Below are positions 22,959-35,168 of a stretch of DNA of 64,000 nt, piece after piece. Numbering within the stretch: position 1 is the stretch's first letter; each line of letters begins with the position of its first letter. The position numbers and the translations under genes are program-made. Under the pieces are notes generated by a model that did not search any database, had not been told where the DNA came from, and saw nothing but the letters and a program-made list of their open reading frames with translations. The DNA comes from Cyanophora paradoxa (Eukaryota > Glaucocystophyceae > Cyanophorales > Cyanophoraceae), in assembly GCA_004431415.1 (NCBI GenBank), contig QPMI01000545.1, positions 186,001-250,000 of the forward strand, given 5' to 3'.

Positions 22959-23156
22959 ATGAGTGCGCAGGAATTTTACCATCTGCGAGGTGAAGTCAGG
23001 GCTTTGCAGGAGCGGCTTGCAGAGGACGAGGCGCGGCTGTCGGATGACGAGCAGCGGATCGCCTTGGGCGAGCAGCGGCTTGCGCAGGCCGCGGCCATGG
23101 GTGCGCAAGAACGTGTCCGATCGCGATCGCGAGGCAGGGATCAAATCCATTTTTGA
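22959..23156 (+). CDS. Small coiled-coil ORF, 65 residues
   Basis: ATG at 22959 (MSAQEFYHLRGEV), stop TGA at 23154-23156. Residues 8-48 form a strong heptad-like coiled coil with internal repetition (LAEDEARLSDDEQ, then IALGEQRLAQAAA), followed by an Arg/Ser-rich tail (RSRSRGRD). No catalytic motif is present. It is intronless, like the other small ORFs in this block and unlike the host genes. It may be a structural small protein or a fragment of a coiled-coil gene. Confidence 0.4.
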   Translation: MSAQEFYHLRGEVRALQERLAEDEARLSDDEQRIALGEQRLAQAAAMGAQERVRSRSRGRDQIHF

Positions 23157-23387
23157 AATTTGGCCGCAGATCTAGAGCAGCCGCAGCAGCCGCAGCGAAG
23201 CAGCGCCGGCGTGGCAGGCAACGCGGCCCGCCTGGGTGCGCATGCATTTGCGTGAAACTTTAAAATAGTGTCCGACTCGGCGAGAAATTTATTGCATGCG
23301 TTTTTCCGTGGCCCAGTGGGCTATTGGGAAGTCCCGCGCGAGATAAAGCCCAGCAACGTGACCCCAGAGCTGGTGCGAAAGTCTTGA

Positions 23388-23687
23388 CAATCCCGTGTGA
23401 CGATCGAGGTCGATCATAAAGGCACGCGCCCCGGGCCCGCGCGCTCGCAGCTGGAGGCGTACCGCGACAACCGCGCGGTGTGCTTCGTGGTGGAAGGGCG
23501 GAACACCTACCATTTCGCCTGCTGTCCCGCCATGTACGAGGGGGGCGCGGAGCACACCAACTACAGCCGCGTGAACCCCAGACTCAAGGGCTACGTTTTC
23601 CGCAACGAGGCGCAGATGCGCGCGTGGGCCAAGGCACAAGTGATGGACAAGTGCCGCGTGTACACCTTCCGCTGCACCAAATACTAG
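23388..23687 (+). CDS. Unrecognised compact ORF without an N-terminal ATG
   Basis: The frame is open from just after an in-frame TGA at 23385-23387 to the stop at 23685-23687. It is rich in Cys, Tyr and Arg: YRDNRAVCFVVEGRNTYHFA, then EHTNYSRVNPRLKG, and at the end DKCRVYTFRCTKY. This reads like a real folded protein rather than a shadow. No ATG occurs before 23532 (MYEGG), so the visible frame is either a later exon, a 5'-truncated remnant, or uses a non-standard start. It is intronless, with more balanced codon use than its neighbours. I do not recognise the family. Confidence 0.45.
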   Translation, partial: QSRVTIEVDHKGTRPGPARSQLEAYRDNRAVCFVVEGRNTYHFACCPAMYEGGAEHTNYSRVNPRLKGYVFRNEAQMRAWAKAQVMDKCRVYTFRCTKY

Positions 23688-23964
23688 CACGTATACTGAT
23701 ATCGCGCGAGCTAGCCGCCGATCATGAGCTGCTGGGCAATGCATGCGCATATGTCGAATTGGTAATTGCTGAATATAATGCCGACCCATCAATGCTTTCT
23801 TAAGCTTCCTAGCTCTTCAAGTTCAATAAGAATTTATATGATGCGCTCGCCAAGCATGCGCAGGGCCGAACGCCCGCAGCAGCCCGTAAGCTTCTACCCA
23901 AACCCGTTCGCGCTGTCCATAATTACGATCACGGGCCTTGCATATGGCCACCAAGGGCTCGAGC
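23688..23964. other. Spacer between small ORF block and histidine kinase 3' end
   Basis: A 277-bp moderately AT-rich convergent spacer, presumably holding the 3' UTR of the minus-strand kinase gene. Nothing further is visible. Confidence 0.4.
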
Positions 23965-26900
23965 TCAGTCCTCGCGGCGGGCCGAGGCGGCGGTCCGCGC
24001 CTCCTCGAGGGCGCGCACCAGCTGCTCCTTCCGCACCGGCCTGCGCGTGCACGGAACAGCGTGAGCGGGGCGGGGCCCGCAGCTGCGGCGGCAGCGTTCG
24101 CGGGGCGGCACTTGACGAGGCAGGCGTCCATGCCGGCCTCCGCGCAGCGCCCCACGTTCTCCGCCATCGCGTTCGCCGTCTGCCACGCAGTCAGAGGGGC
24201 GGCGGGGCGGGGCGGAGAGCAGCCTAGGGCATAGAAAGGAAGGCCCAGAAGGGGAGGGGGGGAAGGCACCAGGGCGACGATGCGCGAGGGCGGGCCGCCC
24301 GTGCGCCCCGCCGCCTCCTGCAGCCGCGCACGCGCGTCAGCGGGAAAGAAGAGGAGGGGGCGAGGGGCGGGGGCGCGCGAGGCGGCGGATCTCGCGCGTG
24401 GCCTCCAGGCCGTCCATCACCGGCATCTGGGCGGGCTCAGAGGGGCGGGGCGGGGCGGGGCGGTGGGATAGAGACGCGGGTCCCACCTCGACGTCCATGA
24501 GGATGAGGGGGAAGGGCGCGAGGCCGGCCGCCGCCCGCCCCTCCACCGCCTCCACCGCCTGCGAGGCGCCCGAGCGCGATCAGCGTCGGCGGAACTCAGT
24601 GGCCGAGGGACGCGCCTCGCGGCCGTGGACGGCGGCCTGGGAAGCCACGCCGGCCTTGCCCAGCAGCGAGGCGACCACCTTCCGGCTGCGCGCCCCGGCC
24701 GACCCGCGCTCAGAAGAAGGAGCGAGCGCCCGAGCTCGAGCAGCGCTAGCGCCCGGCCGCACTTGAGGTCCACGTCGTCCACGACCAGCACGTCCGGCGG
24801 GGCGCCCGGGGCCGCCGGCGGCGGCCGCGGGGGCCCGCTCGCGCGGCTCGCCCCTGCTTGCTCGCAGGCGCAGCCGGGCCGTCCGCCGGCGGCGCCGGCG
24901 CTGTCGGGCCGTTCGCCGGTGCCGCCGGGCCGTCCGCCGGCGGCGCCTGCGCCTCGGGAGCTCCGCGGTCTCGGGCGCCCATCGGGCCGTCCGGGACGGG
25001 GCGGGCTCTTCGCGGCCGGCCCTCGGAGGCCCCGCAGGCCCCGCCGCCTCCGCTGCAGCCGCAGCGGCCGGCGCGGCCGCTTCCGCCGCCGCTCCGGACA
25101 CCGGCACTTCGGAGGGCGCCTCAGGCGGGGGGCCGGGCGCCTCCGCCGCAGGCGCCGCCGCTTCTCGGGCCGGGACCGGTTCCGCAGCCGCCTGTGCCCC
25201 AGCATCGCCGGCCGTTCCGACGGGGGACGGGGCGGTCGGCTGCGGGGCGGCTTCCCCCGCTCCCCGCTCCTCCGGAACCGGAGCCGCCGCCCCGGGAGGT
25301 GGGGCTGGTGGAGCCGGCGAGGCCGCGCAGGCGCGGGCGGGATCCATCGGGGACGGTGCCGGCGGCGACGGCAGAGGCTGCGGCTGCGGCTGCGGCTGGG
25401 GCTCGGGGGGCGGCGAAGTGCTCGGGGGCGCTGCTGCGGCCGCCTCGGCCGCCGAGGGCTCGGGCGAAGCTGCGGGCGCTGGCTCGCCCCGCGCGACGGC
25501 GCCGGCGGCACCTGAGCAGCGCAGTGAGCACGCGGCGGGGCTAGAGGGGGGCGACTTCAGTAAAGGTTCTCTTTAGGTTTTATCATAAAAGAAACCAAGA
25601 CCCGGAAAAATTGAAGCGGCTCGCCTGGGAGCGGAGGCGGTGGACGGCGGCGGCGAGGACGGCGGCGAGGCGGCGGAGGCGGACGGGCTTGCGGAGGGTC
25701 AGGGGCCCGCACGCGCGCGCCGCGCGGCGGGCGCGCGCCGCCAGCGGCGAGGAGGCCGGGACGGGCTCCTGGAGCCGCACGCAGCAGACGGCCCCGGGGT
25801 GCGGGTGCGGGCGCGGCTCGCCGTGCACGTCGGCGGCGGCGTCTGCGCCCGCAGGGTCCTGCAGGACGACGGCGGGTCCGCTGGCTCCGGCGGGGGTGCC
25901 CCGTCGAAGACGAGGCCCGGGGGCCACCCCAGCGACTCGGCGTAGGCCCGCAGGATGCCGGCCACCTGCCCCCGGAGCTCAGGGGCGCCTCCCCTCGAGT
26001 TCTCTCGGAGGGCGGACCTCGGGGTCGGCGACGTGGATGTAGAGGCGGGGCAGGGGCCCCGGGAGGGGCGCCGGGGCGGGGCCGCAGGGCGAGGCGCGCC
26101 CCTCGCGGAAGAGCCGCGGGGAGCCCGAGCCGCCCTCGCGATCGGAGCCCGCGGACCGCTCGGCGGCCTCCGGATCCGCGGACGGACCCTCGGGCGGCTC
26201 GAGCGAGGCGGAGGCGGAGGCGGCGGCGGCGGCGTCCGCGCCCTCCGCGGGCGCCTCCTCGAGCGTCAGCTCCGCGTAGAAGACGCTGCGGAGAGGCGGC
26301 GGTGGTGGTTCAGAGTGAGGGCTCAGAACGGAAAGCGGAGGCGCGCGGGCGCGCCTGCCCTTGCCGAGCTCGGAGTGGGCGCCGACGGTGCCGCCCATGG
26401 CCTCCGCCAGGCGCTTCGCGAGGGCGAGGCCCATCCCCGTGCCCCCGAAGCGCCTGCAATGCAAGGCGCGTGAGCGAGACAGGGCCGGGCGGCCTTCCCT
26501 CGGCCTCGCTCGCGCCTGGTGATGCTCTGGTCGGCCTGCACGTAGTCCGCGAAGATCCGCTCCAGGCCCTCCCTGCCAAACAGCGGTGGTGTTGTTGGAG
26601 GCTTGAAATTCGCAAGCTTTAAGCGAGGGCGGACGGGGGGATGCCGTGGCCCGTGTCGGCGGCCTCGAGGCGGAGGGTGGCGCGGCGGCCCTCGCGCCGC
26701 ACCACCCGCGCCGAGACCACCACCCGCCCCTCGTGCGTGAACTGACCCCGCCGTCGCGATTGCGAGGTCAGCGAGCGAGCGAGCCGAACCGGAACCTAGT
26801 TCTAGGCCGTCTGGGCTGGCGTCTGGCCCGAGATCTATCACGCCCCTCGTATGAAATCTAGACGCCTAAACTCGAAAGAAACCGACGAGGCTCGGGGCCG

Positions 26901-29900
26901 GGGCGGCGGGCCTTGACGGCGTTCTGGGCGAAGTTGGTGAGGATCTGCTTGAGGCGGAAGGGGTCCCCCACCAGCACCTCCGGCGCCCCCGGCTGTGCAT
27001 CGGCTCGGGCTCAGAGGGGGGAGGGCGGCGCGGGCGAGGCTGGGCCTCGAGGGCGGCGCACGGGAACGAAGGAGGCGACCTCGACGCCCTTCGCGAAGGC
27101 GCTCGGCGCCACCGCCTGCCCCCCCCGCAGTCAGCGGCGGCGGCGGGGGACCGAAGCCGGCGCTAGGCTATTGGGGGTGCCGGCTCTCTCTCTCGGTCGC
27201 GTCGGAGGCGGAGGGGGCCGCGGGGCGTCAAGGCCAATGTACGCGGCGCGCTAGCTCCTACTGCTTGATGTACGCGCGCTCCTACTCCCGCTGCTTGTAA
27301 AGCGGTACCCCCCGTGTCCTCTGGGGCGGGGCGGGGCGGCGGGGCGGGGCGCGCCTCGACGACCTCCTCGATGGCGGAGCGGAGGCAGAAGGGGACGCCC
27401 TCCAGCACCAGCTTCCCCGCCTGCCGGCGCGCCCGGCGCCGTCAGAAAATCCGGCGTGGGAGACTGAAGCGCTCCACCGAGGTCGCGAGCACCTCCATCT
27501 TGTGCAGCTGGATGCGGCGGTGAATTGGAGCGGGCGGCGGGCGGCGGGGCGGGGGCGGGGGCGAAGGCGCGCGCACGTCGAGGAGGTCGTTGACGATGAT
27601 CAGCATCTGCGCGGGCGGGTGCGGGGGCGGTTAGAACGTGCGAGCGAGGGCCAACGAGAACAGCGGCTTAAACTTGTCCATGTATGTATGCGCGGGCGCG
27701 GCCTGGGCTCGCGGAGCCGGGGCGGACCTGCTCGCCGGCGGTGCGGAGGCTGTGGAGGAGGTCCCGCTGCTCGGCGTCCAGCCCGGACTCCTCCAGCAGC
27801 TCCGTCATCCCCAGCAGCCCTGAGGGGCGCCGTCGGGGCGGGAGCGGGCGTGGGGAGCTGCCGGGCGGCACCGTTCAGGGGCGTGCGGAGCTCGTGGATG
27901 GTGTATGCGAGGAAGCGGGTCCGCGTCTGCACGCGGGGCTCAGAAAGAGGATTAAAAAAGCGCTGGGAGCGGCGCGCGCGCGCGCGCCTCGTTGACGGCC
28001 TCGGCCTCGATGCGCCGCCGCTTCTCCGTGATGTCCTGAAGCGGGATGGAGAATGAGGCGGGGGCGGGGCGGGGGCGGGCGGAGCTCAGGAGGGCACGCT
28101 TGCTTATAGACATCCTTTTAGAAATATAGATGGCCCAGAAGCGGAGGGCGATCGACTTCCTTCTAGCTACTTGAATCAGCGCGTGCTCGCCTGGCCGACG
28201 AGCATGGAGCCGGAGATCTCGCCGGAGGGACCCCGCCGCGCCGTCGCCGAGAGCAGCAGCCGCAGCCGCCGGTCTGGCGCCGCCTTCAGGCCCGCCCCCG
28301 CCCCCGCCCCCGCCCCCGCCCCCGCCCCCACCGACCGCCGCGGCGCGTCCATCGTCAGCGTCACCTGCCGCCCGCCGCCTTCAGCACCCAAACAAAGTCC
28401 GAAGGAAACGAGGCAGGCCGAGGAAGGAAACGACCTCGCAGGGCTCCGGGGGCAGGCCGAAGGAGCAGAAGCCGTCCTCGCGGGCCCCTCCCGTGGCCTG
28501 CGCGGACCCCGGCGGCCCCGCCGCCGTCGCCTGTGAGGCGTGAAATCCCGAACCCGCTGCGGGGGCCGCCCGGGCGCGGGGCTGGGCCTTGATCTATAAA
28601 GACGAGCCACATAAGAAAGCTATTTCAAAGCTGCAGATCTTGCACACGGGCCGGATTAAGAAGAAACATAAGCCTTAGGGCGCGCTTGGAAGAATAATAA
28701 CAATAAGAGGCTAGAGCAGAAAGTTGCTTTAGGGCTCCTATGCAGCCGCGGGGGGGCGGGCCTGGGCGACGAGCTCGCGGAGGGCCTCCCGGTCCTCCTC
28801 GATGACCAGCTCCAGGAAGTTCCGCCCCAGCACCGAGCTCTGCGCGCCGCGAAGCGTTGGAGGAGGAGGAGGAGGGCGGGGCGGGGGTGCGGGCCTCGGT
28901 GGCGCCGGTGAGGCGGGCGGCGGCGCGGTTCCAGCGGGCGACGCGGAGGCGACGGTCGAGGGCGATGAAGGGGCACGCGGCGGCGTCGACGAGGCGCTGC
29001 AGCTCCTCCCCCGCCACCCGCGCCCGCCGCTCCCCCTCCGCCACCGCCGCCTCCATCGCCTGCGCGCGCGCGCGGGGGGGCGGGCTTCAGCCTGCTCTTA
29101 GAGCAAATGAACTTCGTTCGCCTCGCGGACCTTGCGCTGGGATATGTCGCGGACGATGAGGACCTGCAGGCCCGGGCCCTCCCCGGCGCCCTCCCCCGCG
29201 CCGGCGCCCGAGGGCATGCGGCCCGTCGAGATGTCCACGCAGAAGCGCTCGGGGGGCGCTCCGGGGGCCGGCCGCGTCAGCGCCCCGCACTCCAGCGTCG
29301 CCCCCTCCGAGCGCGGGTCCGAGAGGAAGGCGGCGAGGGCCGCCCGGTCCTGCGCTCCCGGCCGGCTGAGCTTCGGGGGGGCGCGAGGGCGGGGCGGGGC
29401 GGGCTCGCCTCTGGGGCGAAGAAGGAGAGGACGGGCGGGCGTGCGGCCAGCTCCGCGTCGGCGTCGGCCCGCGGCCCGAGCGGCGAGGGCGGGTAGAACA
29501 TGGCGCGCGCTGCGGGCCGGTGAGCAGTCCGGGCGGATAACTTAGCGATGCCTTCGGCGGGTCGGACCGGCGGCGTTGGCGTGAGCGACGGCGCCCCCGG
29601 GGAGGGGCGTGACGACGAGGAGCGCGTCGGAGATGGTCGAGGTGACCGCGACGGCCTGCCGCGCCTTCGCCAGGGCGTCCCCCACCTGCCCGGGCCGGCC
29701 GGGCTCGGCGGAGGCGCCTCGGCGCTCGCTCGCGAGGGCTCGGCTCGCGCACGCGGTCCAGCTCCGAGATGACCGAGTAGTGGTCGTGGGGGCGCACGGG
29801 GCGGCCGTCACGCCGGAGAGTCGGCGGGCGCGCCACGAGCGGAGCCTCGGACGGCGCCCCGGCCGCCGGGTGCGGGCGCGGGCGCGGGCGCCACCCGCTG

Positions 29901-32900
29901 CTGCTGCGGGTGCTCCGGGCCGTGGACGACGATGTGGTGGAGGGCGACGGGGCCCGCGGAGGCCGCCGCGAGTGGCACGGCCGGGCCGGCGGGAACGACG
30001 CCCACTGCGAAGGGCGAGGGGGCCTGCAGGGGCGCGAAGGGTACGGAAAAGCGCGAGGATGCAGCCGCGGGCGGCGCGAAGACCCCGGGAGGAGGAGGGG
30101 CGGGCGGGGCGGCGTGCCGGGGATCCGGGGGCGAGGAGGCGTGGAGGAGGGAGGCGCCGACGGCGGGGCCCGGGCGGAAGACGGGGCGCGAGGTGCGCCG
30201 CAGGGGCGCCGCGGCCGCGGGGGAGCCACGGCAACGCCGTCGACGCCGTCTGCAGACGCCAGCGCTCCCTCCGATGCCGCCTCCATCGAATCCGACGGGC
30301 CGGACGCCGGCTCCAGCGCCGGCGCCGGCAAGGGCCCCGGGGGCGGCGGCAGAGGGCCCGTGGCCGCGGCGAGCGGGGGCGGGGGCGGGAGGTCCGGTCG
30401 CGGCGGGGGCGGGGACTTGGCGGTGTGGTCGGGGTCCAGGCAGAAGTACGAGAGCGCCGAGAGGTCCTTCTCAAAGCGGCCCATCACGCGCCGAACCTGC
30501 GGCGGCGGCGCTGAGTAGAGGGGCGGGCGGGCGGGCGGATCGAGCAGGCGCCTCGAAGATGACGAAGAGGCCTAGCACGAGGACCGTGAAGCCTGCCACC
30601 GAGGAGACGACGATCACGACGATCTGCAGGTGGTCCAGCTTCCCGTACAGGTCTGCCAGACCATCCGCATCAGCGCGCTGACAATGATAGGGAGGCAGAA
30701 GGGAACGGCGGGGACCGTTTTTGGGAATGGCGACGCCAAACGCGAGGTGAAGGGTCCGGTTCCGAGAGTCGCCGGGCTGGCCGATCAGCTTCCGCCAGCG
30801 CCCCGCGTAGTCGACGCCGCGGACGGAGAAGCGCATCGCTGCAGCGCCCATGAATATCGAGTGAAACGAAGCTTTGAGATGAAGCGAACAGCTGCAGCGG
30901 GTGATCGGAGCGGCGCACGCTGCATGAACGGGGTGTCTGCGGTGTGCTGGGTTACGTTGGGGTTGCCGTCTACGCTCGTGTACATGAACGACTCGAATTT
31001 GCTAAGGTCCTCCGGAAGGGATTCCATGAAGGCCTGAGAGGCGAATCGAATTCGCGGGGGGACGCGTTGCCGCGTGCGCCCCTCGCACCTTCAGCTCGGG
31101 GTCCGCGATTTGATCCGTCGGCACAAACTCCACGGAACTTACGCTCCCTGGCGGGGAGTGCCGCAAGACAGCGCTGTTGTTCTGCGCGAGGGACCGAAAC
31201 CGCCGCGTGGGCGGGCGCCTTGTTTCTGGGATGGAGGCGGTGCGGACCCGAGTGTACGCGACGGGGCGGAAGACGCCGCGCTCGTCGTTCGCTACGACCA
31301 CAGCGAAGCCTGCTCATGATCAGACCTTCAGCGGGCCGGCGCGTTCGCTGCCCGACGAGACGAGGACAAGCTTGATGAGAGATCTAGGGAACGGACCGTC
31401 CTCGGGAATGTGCAAGTTCTCTACGTAGGAGTGCAGCCCGGGGAGGGAGATGACGAGCTGCGCGGTCCGATAATGATCAACTAGACTCGAATTCTAGGCA
31501 TCGATCGCGAGGCCCCCGGGCGAACCACTCCGCGGGCCTCGCTCTCGTTCCCCGCAGCCGCGCCAGGCGGCGGCGGCCGCGTCGAGGGGGGCACGACGGC
31601 GGGCGGGATGACGTCGCCGAGGAGGCCGGGCAGGCTCAGGTTGGCTACCGCCGACTTCGCGAAGAGCGGCGTGCTGTACGGGAACGTCGACGACGCCACC
31701 TCGGCGTCGAACTGCGGGGCGGCAGGTCAGGCCGCATCCGCGATAATTTAAGAGGAGAGCTGTAGAAAAAGGCCGAACCGGAAAAACCGGCGTCCAGGAC
31801 TGCGAAACGTGTGCATGCCGCCGACATCAGAGCGTCCAAAATTTTGCGGGCGCGCGCAGTCTGCTGTAGAAACCATAGGCGTACCGGCCCTCCTGACAGA
31901 ATCGGATCGTAGATCTGCGGCCGTTTCCTGCGCGGCAGGAAATGAGCCGCCCGGGGGCGCCAAAGCCACTATTCACCTCTAGGCTTCACCTGAGATCCAC
32001 GGTGTTGTTTCGGATGACGTGGTAAGTGACGATGCGTCCCGCGCGGTCTATATAGGAGCTGTACGAGTCCGTCACCTGAGATTCAAAGTGTAAGCCGGAT
32101 TACGCGAGGCCAGGCAGCAGAGCAACGGAGGGGATTCGCGCCTGCATATCCGGCGGATACGACGTATTCCTGCGCCATTCCAATAGCGAAATGGGGTACG
32201 AAGCATCCGGAAATCGCTGCGCCGCGTTCGGTATTCAATGAGGACATTCTTCAGAGAGCGCGGACCTGCATCCAGAGGGGGTCCAGCTCTCTTTGGATGA
32301 CCGCCGCTTCGCGGTTAGGGAGGCTTAGCTGCGTGGAGGGCAGGCGATCAGCGGGGCATTCTCCCCGGGCCCGATCGCGAGGCCCAATATTAATTGCAAG
32401 CTTGAGCCCAAGCGTTGCGCACCGCTATGAACTGTGTTGCGCCCCCGAGCCCTCCCGCGGCTGTATCGAGGAGGATCTTGAGGACTTCGGGGAAGTCGCT
32501 CGAGTTGTACGGCCTGCGCGCGCGGGCCCGTCGGTAGAATAGGGCATACGGGACAGATGGGAAGCTCGAGATCGGAGGAGGGTGAACGCGAACCGGTCGC
32601 CGAGTCTCTGAGTGACGCGAGCCGCGAGGCGCGTGGACATGCGCATAGTGTTCCGCCGGAGCATGGACATCGTCTGGAGAAGCGCAGTGGTCATGCCCGT
32701 AGTGATCATGATCATGAGCACGATGCGAGGAATTTCGAATTCGAAGGCGTGAGCGCGGCGAAAGGTCCAGTTCTAGAGGCGCAGAACCACGCGGCACAAG
32801 AGGCGCAGTTCTATAGCTATACCCGCGGCGTGCGCGTGGCGGCCGCGGGGGCGGATCCGGACCTGGTCTGCCCGTTCGCCGATTTGCTGGACGCGGCCGC

Positions 32901-33375
32901 GGAAAGAATGAGCGCCATGTCACGATCATGATCAGAGCGGTGCGCAAGCACCTCGAGGAACAAGAAGGAGAGTCGATCCGTTGTCTGCCGAGCGAGCACC
33001 GCCGAAACCACCCCGATTGTCTGCGCGAGAGACAATTTCGGAAGATCTAGAGCTCATGGACGGGCCCTCGCGTGCCACGTTTCAGCATTGGCCTCGGCCT
33101 CAATTCTATCTCGAGAGCGGTGCGCAGGAGGGGCGATCTAGCATTCAAAGGATTCGAATGACGCCGGGCCGGGCTCGAGCGCGCTGCAGGCGAAAGGCGC
33201 ATGGGCGGAAGGCGCACGACAACGCCAAATACAACGACGATTATGAGCATCGGAAAGATCGCCCGCCCGAGCCTGCGCCCATCGTTAGCGGCGCGAACTC
33301 ATCCGAACGGCAAAGCGCGCGCGAACGACGGCAGCGCGAGGCTACGTACCCGATGTGGAACGCTTTCTTCGCCAT
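23965..33375 (-). CDS. Membrane-bound hybrid histidine kinase (extracellular sensor, PAS domains, HisKA, HATPase, receiver)
   Basis: A two-component sensor with its own receiver. The start at 33375 (MAKKAFHIG) is spliced to GRAIFPMLIIVVVFGVVV, a first membrane helix. A roughly 2.5-kb multi-exon region then encodes an extracellular sensor (for example SYIDRAGRIVTYHVIRNNTV and EFVPTDQIADPELKV), of possible Cache type. A second membrane helix follows: IVVIVVSSVAGFTVLVLGLF (about 30555-30640). Cytoplasmic parts are PAS-like segments ending VLIVRDISQRKVREAN (about 29140), and a second with FIALDRRLRVARWNRAAARL and VLGRNFLELVIEEDREALRE (28740-29060). HisKA has the phospho-acceptor in TIHELRTPLNG (His codon 27894-27896). 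HATPase has TNFAQNAVKA (about 26920), DTGHGIPP (about 26640) and FGGTGMGLALAKRLAEAMGG (about 26400-26450). The receiver has VLVVDDVDL, LILMDV spliced to MPVMDGLEATREIRR, TANAMAENV and CLVK (24800-23965). All key residues are present. Stop at 23965-23967. The signal and output are unknown. Confidence 0.9.
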
Positions 33376-33663
33376 GACGCTCGCGCTGCTCGCATCACGC
33401 GCTGCGAACCCAACCCCAGCTGCAGCGCCGATCGTGACCTCTACCCCCGGGCCCGGCCGCGGCCAGCACTGCGCCCGCGCCCGCGCCCGCGATCTGATGC
33501 GCGTAGAATGAATTCGAATCAAGTGATTGCATCTGTACACATCGCTATCTGCTTCCGATCCGCGAGCGCTCGTCCGGCCTCAGCGCGGTATACGTATCGG
33601 TTCGACAAGACCGGCCCCTGCAGCTGTACATGCACACGCAGCTCCAGCTAGCCCTAGCCGGCG
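33376..33663. promoter_or_regulatory. Upstream region of the histidine kinase gene
   Basis: A 288-bp gap between two minus-strand genes, expected to hold the kinase promoter and the 5' UTR. The kinase reading frame stays open upstream of the chosen ATG to about 33540, so a longer N-terminus cannot be excluded. No recognisable element. Confidence 0.4.
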
Positions 33664-35168
33664 CTAGGAGAGCCTGAAGACCGAGCGCTCGTCAACCCTG
33701 TCGCGCGTCACCGGGTTCCGCGGCTCCCGCGAGCTCCTGCAGAGGCGCCGGCGCGTCAGCGCCGGCGCCCGGGGAGGAAGCCGCCCACGAGGGAGCGCGC
33801 GCACCGGAACCAGTCCTGCAGGGCCGAGTCCCTGAAGAGGTGCACGTGCCAGTCTGCGCCGCGCGCGCGTCAGGATCTGCTGAGGGTGGCCCGCCCTCTT
33901 GAAATGCTGTTAATCTAGGCGCCGGCCGGGGCGCGTGGGCCCGCCCTCTTCGCCCCCGCCGCGGGCACGGACCGTCCGGGGAGCGGGCGGCGGTGGCGTG
34001 GCGGGAGCCGGCGCGGGGCTGCGCCAGCGCCGCCACGTCGCCCGTCAGGCGGCCCCGCGCGTCCAGCAGCGGGTCCAGCCTGCGGGAGAGAAAGGCCGGG
34101 CCGGTCAGCTCAGAGGGAAGGAAGACGGGGCGGGGGCTCGAGGGGCGCGCGTGATGCAGCAGGTCGGGTCCTTCTCGCTGAGCGCCCGCACGAGCGCCTG
34201 CGAGGATTTCAAATTCGAATAATCGAATTTGAATTCGAATTGGGGGGCACGACGGACCGGCTTGAGGACGTCGGGGAGCGCGACCGCCTTCTCCCGATTC
34301 ATGCCGAACTGGGAGGGGTACGCGCTTTAGGGGAGGGGTAAAGAAAAGAGACGGGGGTACGCGCACCTGGGCCACGAGGAGCTCCTCAAGGGATTCCGCC
34401 TCGTCTCGGCTGACGCCGGCGGACCCGGAGGGCCCCGCCCCCGGCCGCCCTGCCGCCGCCGCGGGCGCGCGGCGGGCGGCGCGGAGGGACGGGCGCCGGC
34501 CGAGGCGGCGGCCGCCTCGCCCCACTGCCGGATCATCTCCGGCGTCGCCGGCGGCGCGCTCGGGACGGAGGCGGGGCCGGAGGAGGAGGAGGAGGGAGAG
34601 GAGGAGGAAGGGGCTGCCGGGGCCGAGGGCCTGGAGGCGGAGGCTCCCGAGCCGGACGGGCCGGGCACGGCCCACGGGGGCGGCGCGGGCCCCGCGGATC
34701 CGGCTCCGGACTCCCGCGCCTGTGCGAAGAGCATCGTAATGACGCGGCCCGCGAGGTCGGCGATGTCCTCGCCGGCGCCGCCGTTCCTGCCCGCGCCGGC
34801 GCCCGTCCGCGCGCTGGGGCCCGGCCCGCATTCCGAGCGCGCCTCCGCCGCGTTGGAGGGGAGGGTCAAAGCGAGGATGCCGCCGACGGCTCGCACAGCC
34901 GCCTCAGTGCGGCCCTCCCGCATGGCGCGCACGACCCGGCGCAGCGTCTCCGTCAGCTGCTGCCGCTGAAGGGCGTCCAGGTTCGGGTTGCGCTGCGCTA
35001 TCATGTCCCCGATGACGGTGACCCCTCTGCAAGCGCGTCAGCAAGCGCTCAAGGCGCCGACCAGCTGACTGTGTCGGCGGCGTCTGCACACATGTCGGAG
35101 AGGACGGCATTGGTGAAGAGGCTGAAGAGCCCTTTCGCCACCCACACGACAAAGGAGGCGAAGCTCAT
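33664..35168 (-). CDS. Unknown protein with N-terminal hydrophobic segment
   Basis: The start at 35168 gives MSFASFVVWVAKGLFSLFTN, a likely membrane anchor or signal-anchor, then AVLSDMCADAAD. After an intron with CTGAC near its 3' end the next exon reads GVTVIGDMIAQRNPNLDALQ and LTETLRRVVRAMREGR. A long Ala/Pro/Ser-rich linker follows (about 34480-34830), with AGRVITMLFAQARES and PEMIRQWGEAAAA. Later exons carry EELLVAQ, FGMNREKAVALPDVLKPV, ALVRALSEKDPT, DPLLDARGRLTGDVAAL and DWHVHLFRDSALQDWF. The end is PRNPVTRDRVDERSVFRLS before TAG at 33664-33666. The splice frames connect well, so I consider it a real gene. I recognise no family, and the possible membrane attachment is the only functional hint. 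Confidence 0.6.

Noticed and set aside
23388-23687. SET-domain methyltransferase reading of the Cys/Tyr-rich ORF (EHTNYSRVNPRL versus NHSCxPN)
   Set aside because: Only a few residues fit; the N-terminal and post-SET motifs are missing.
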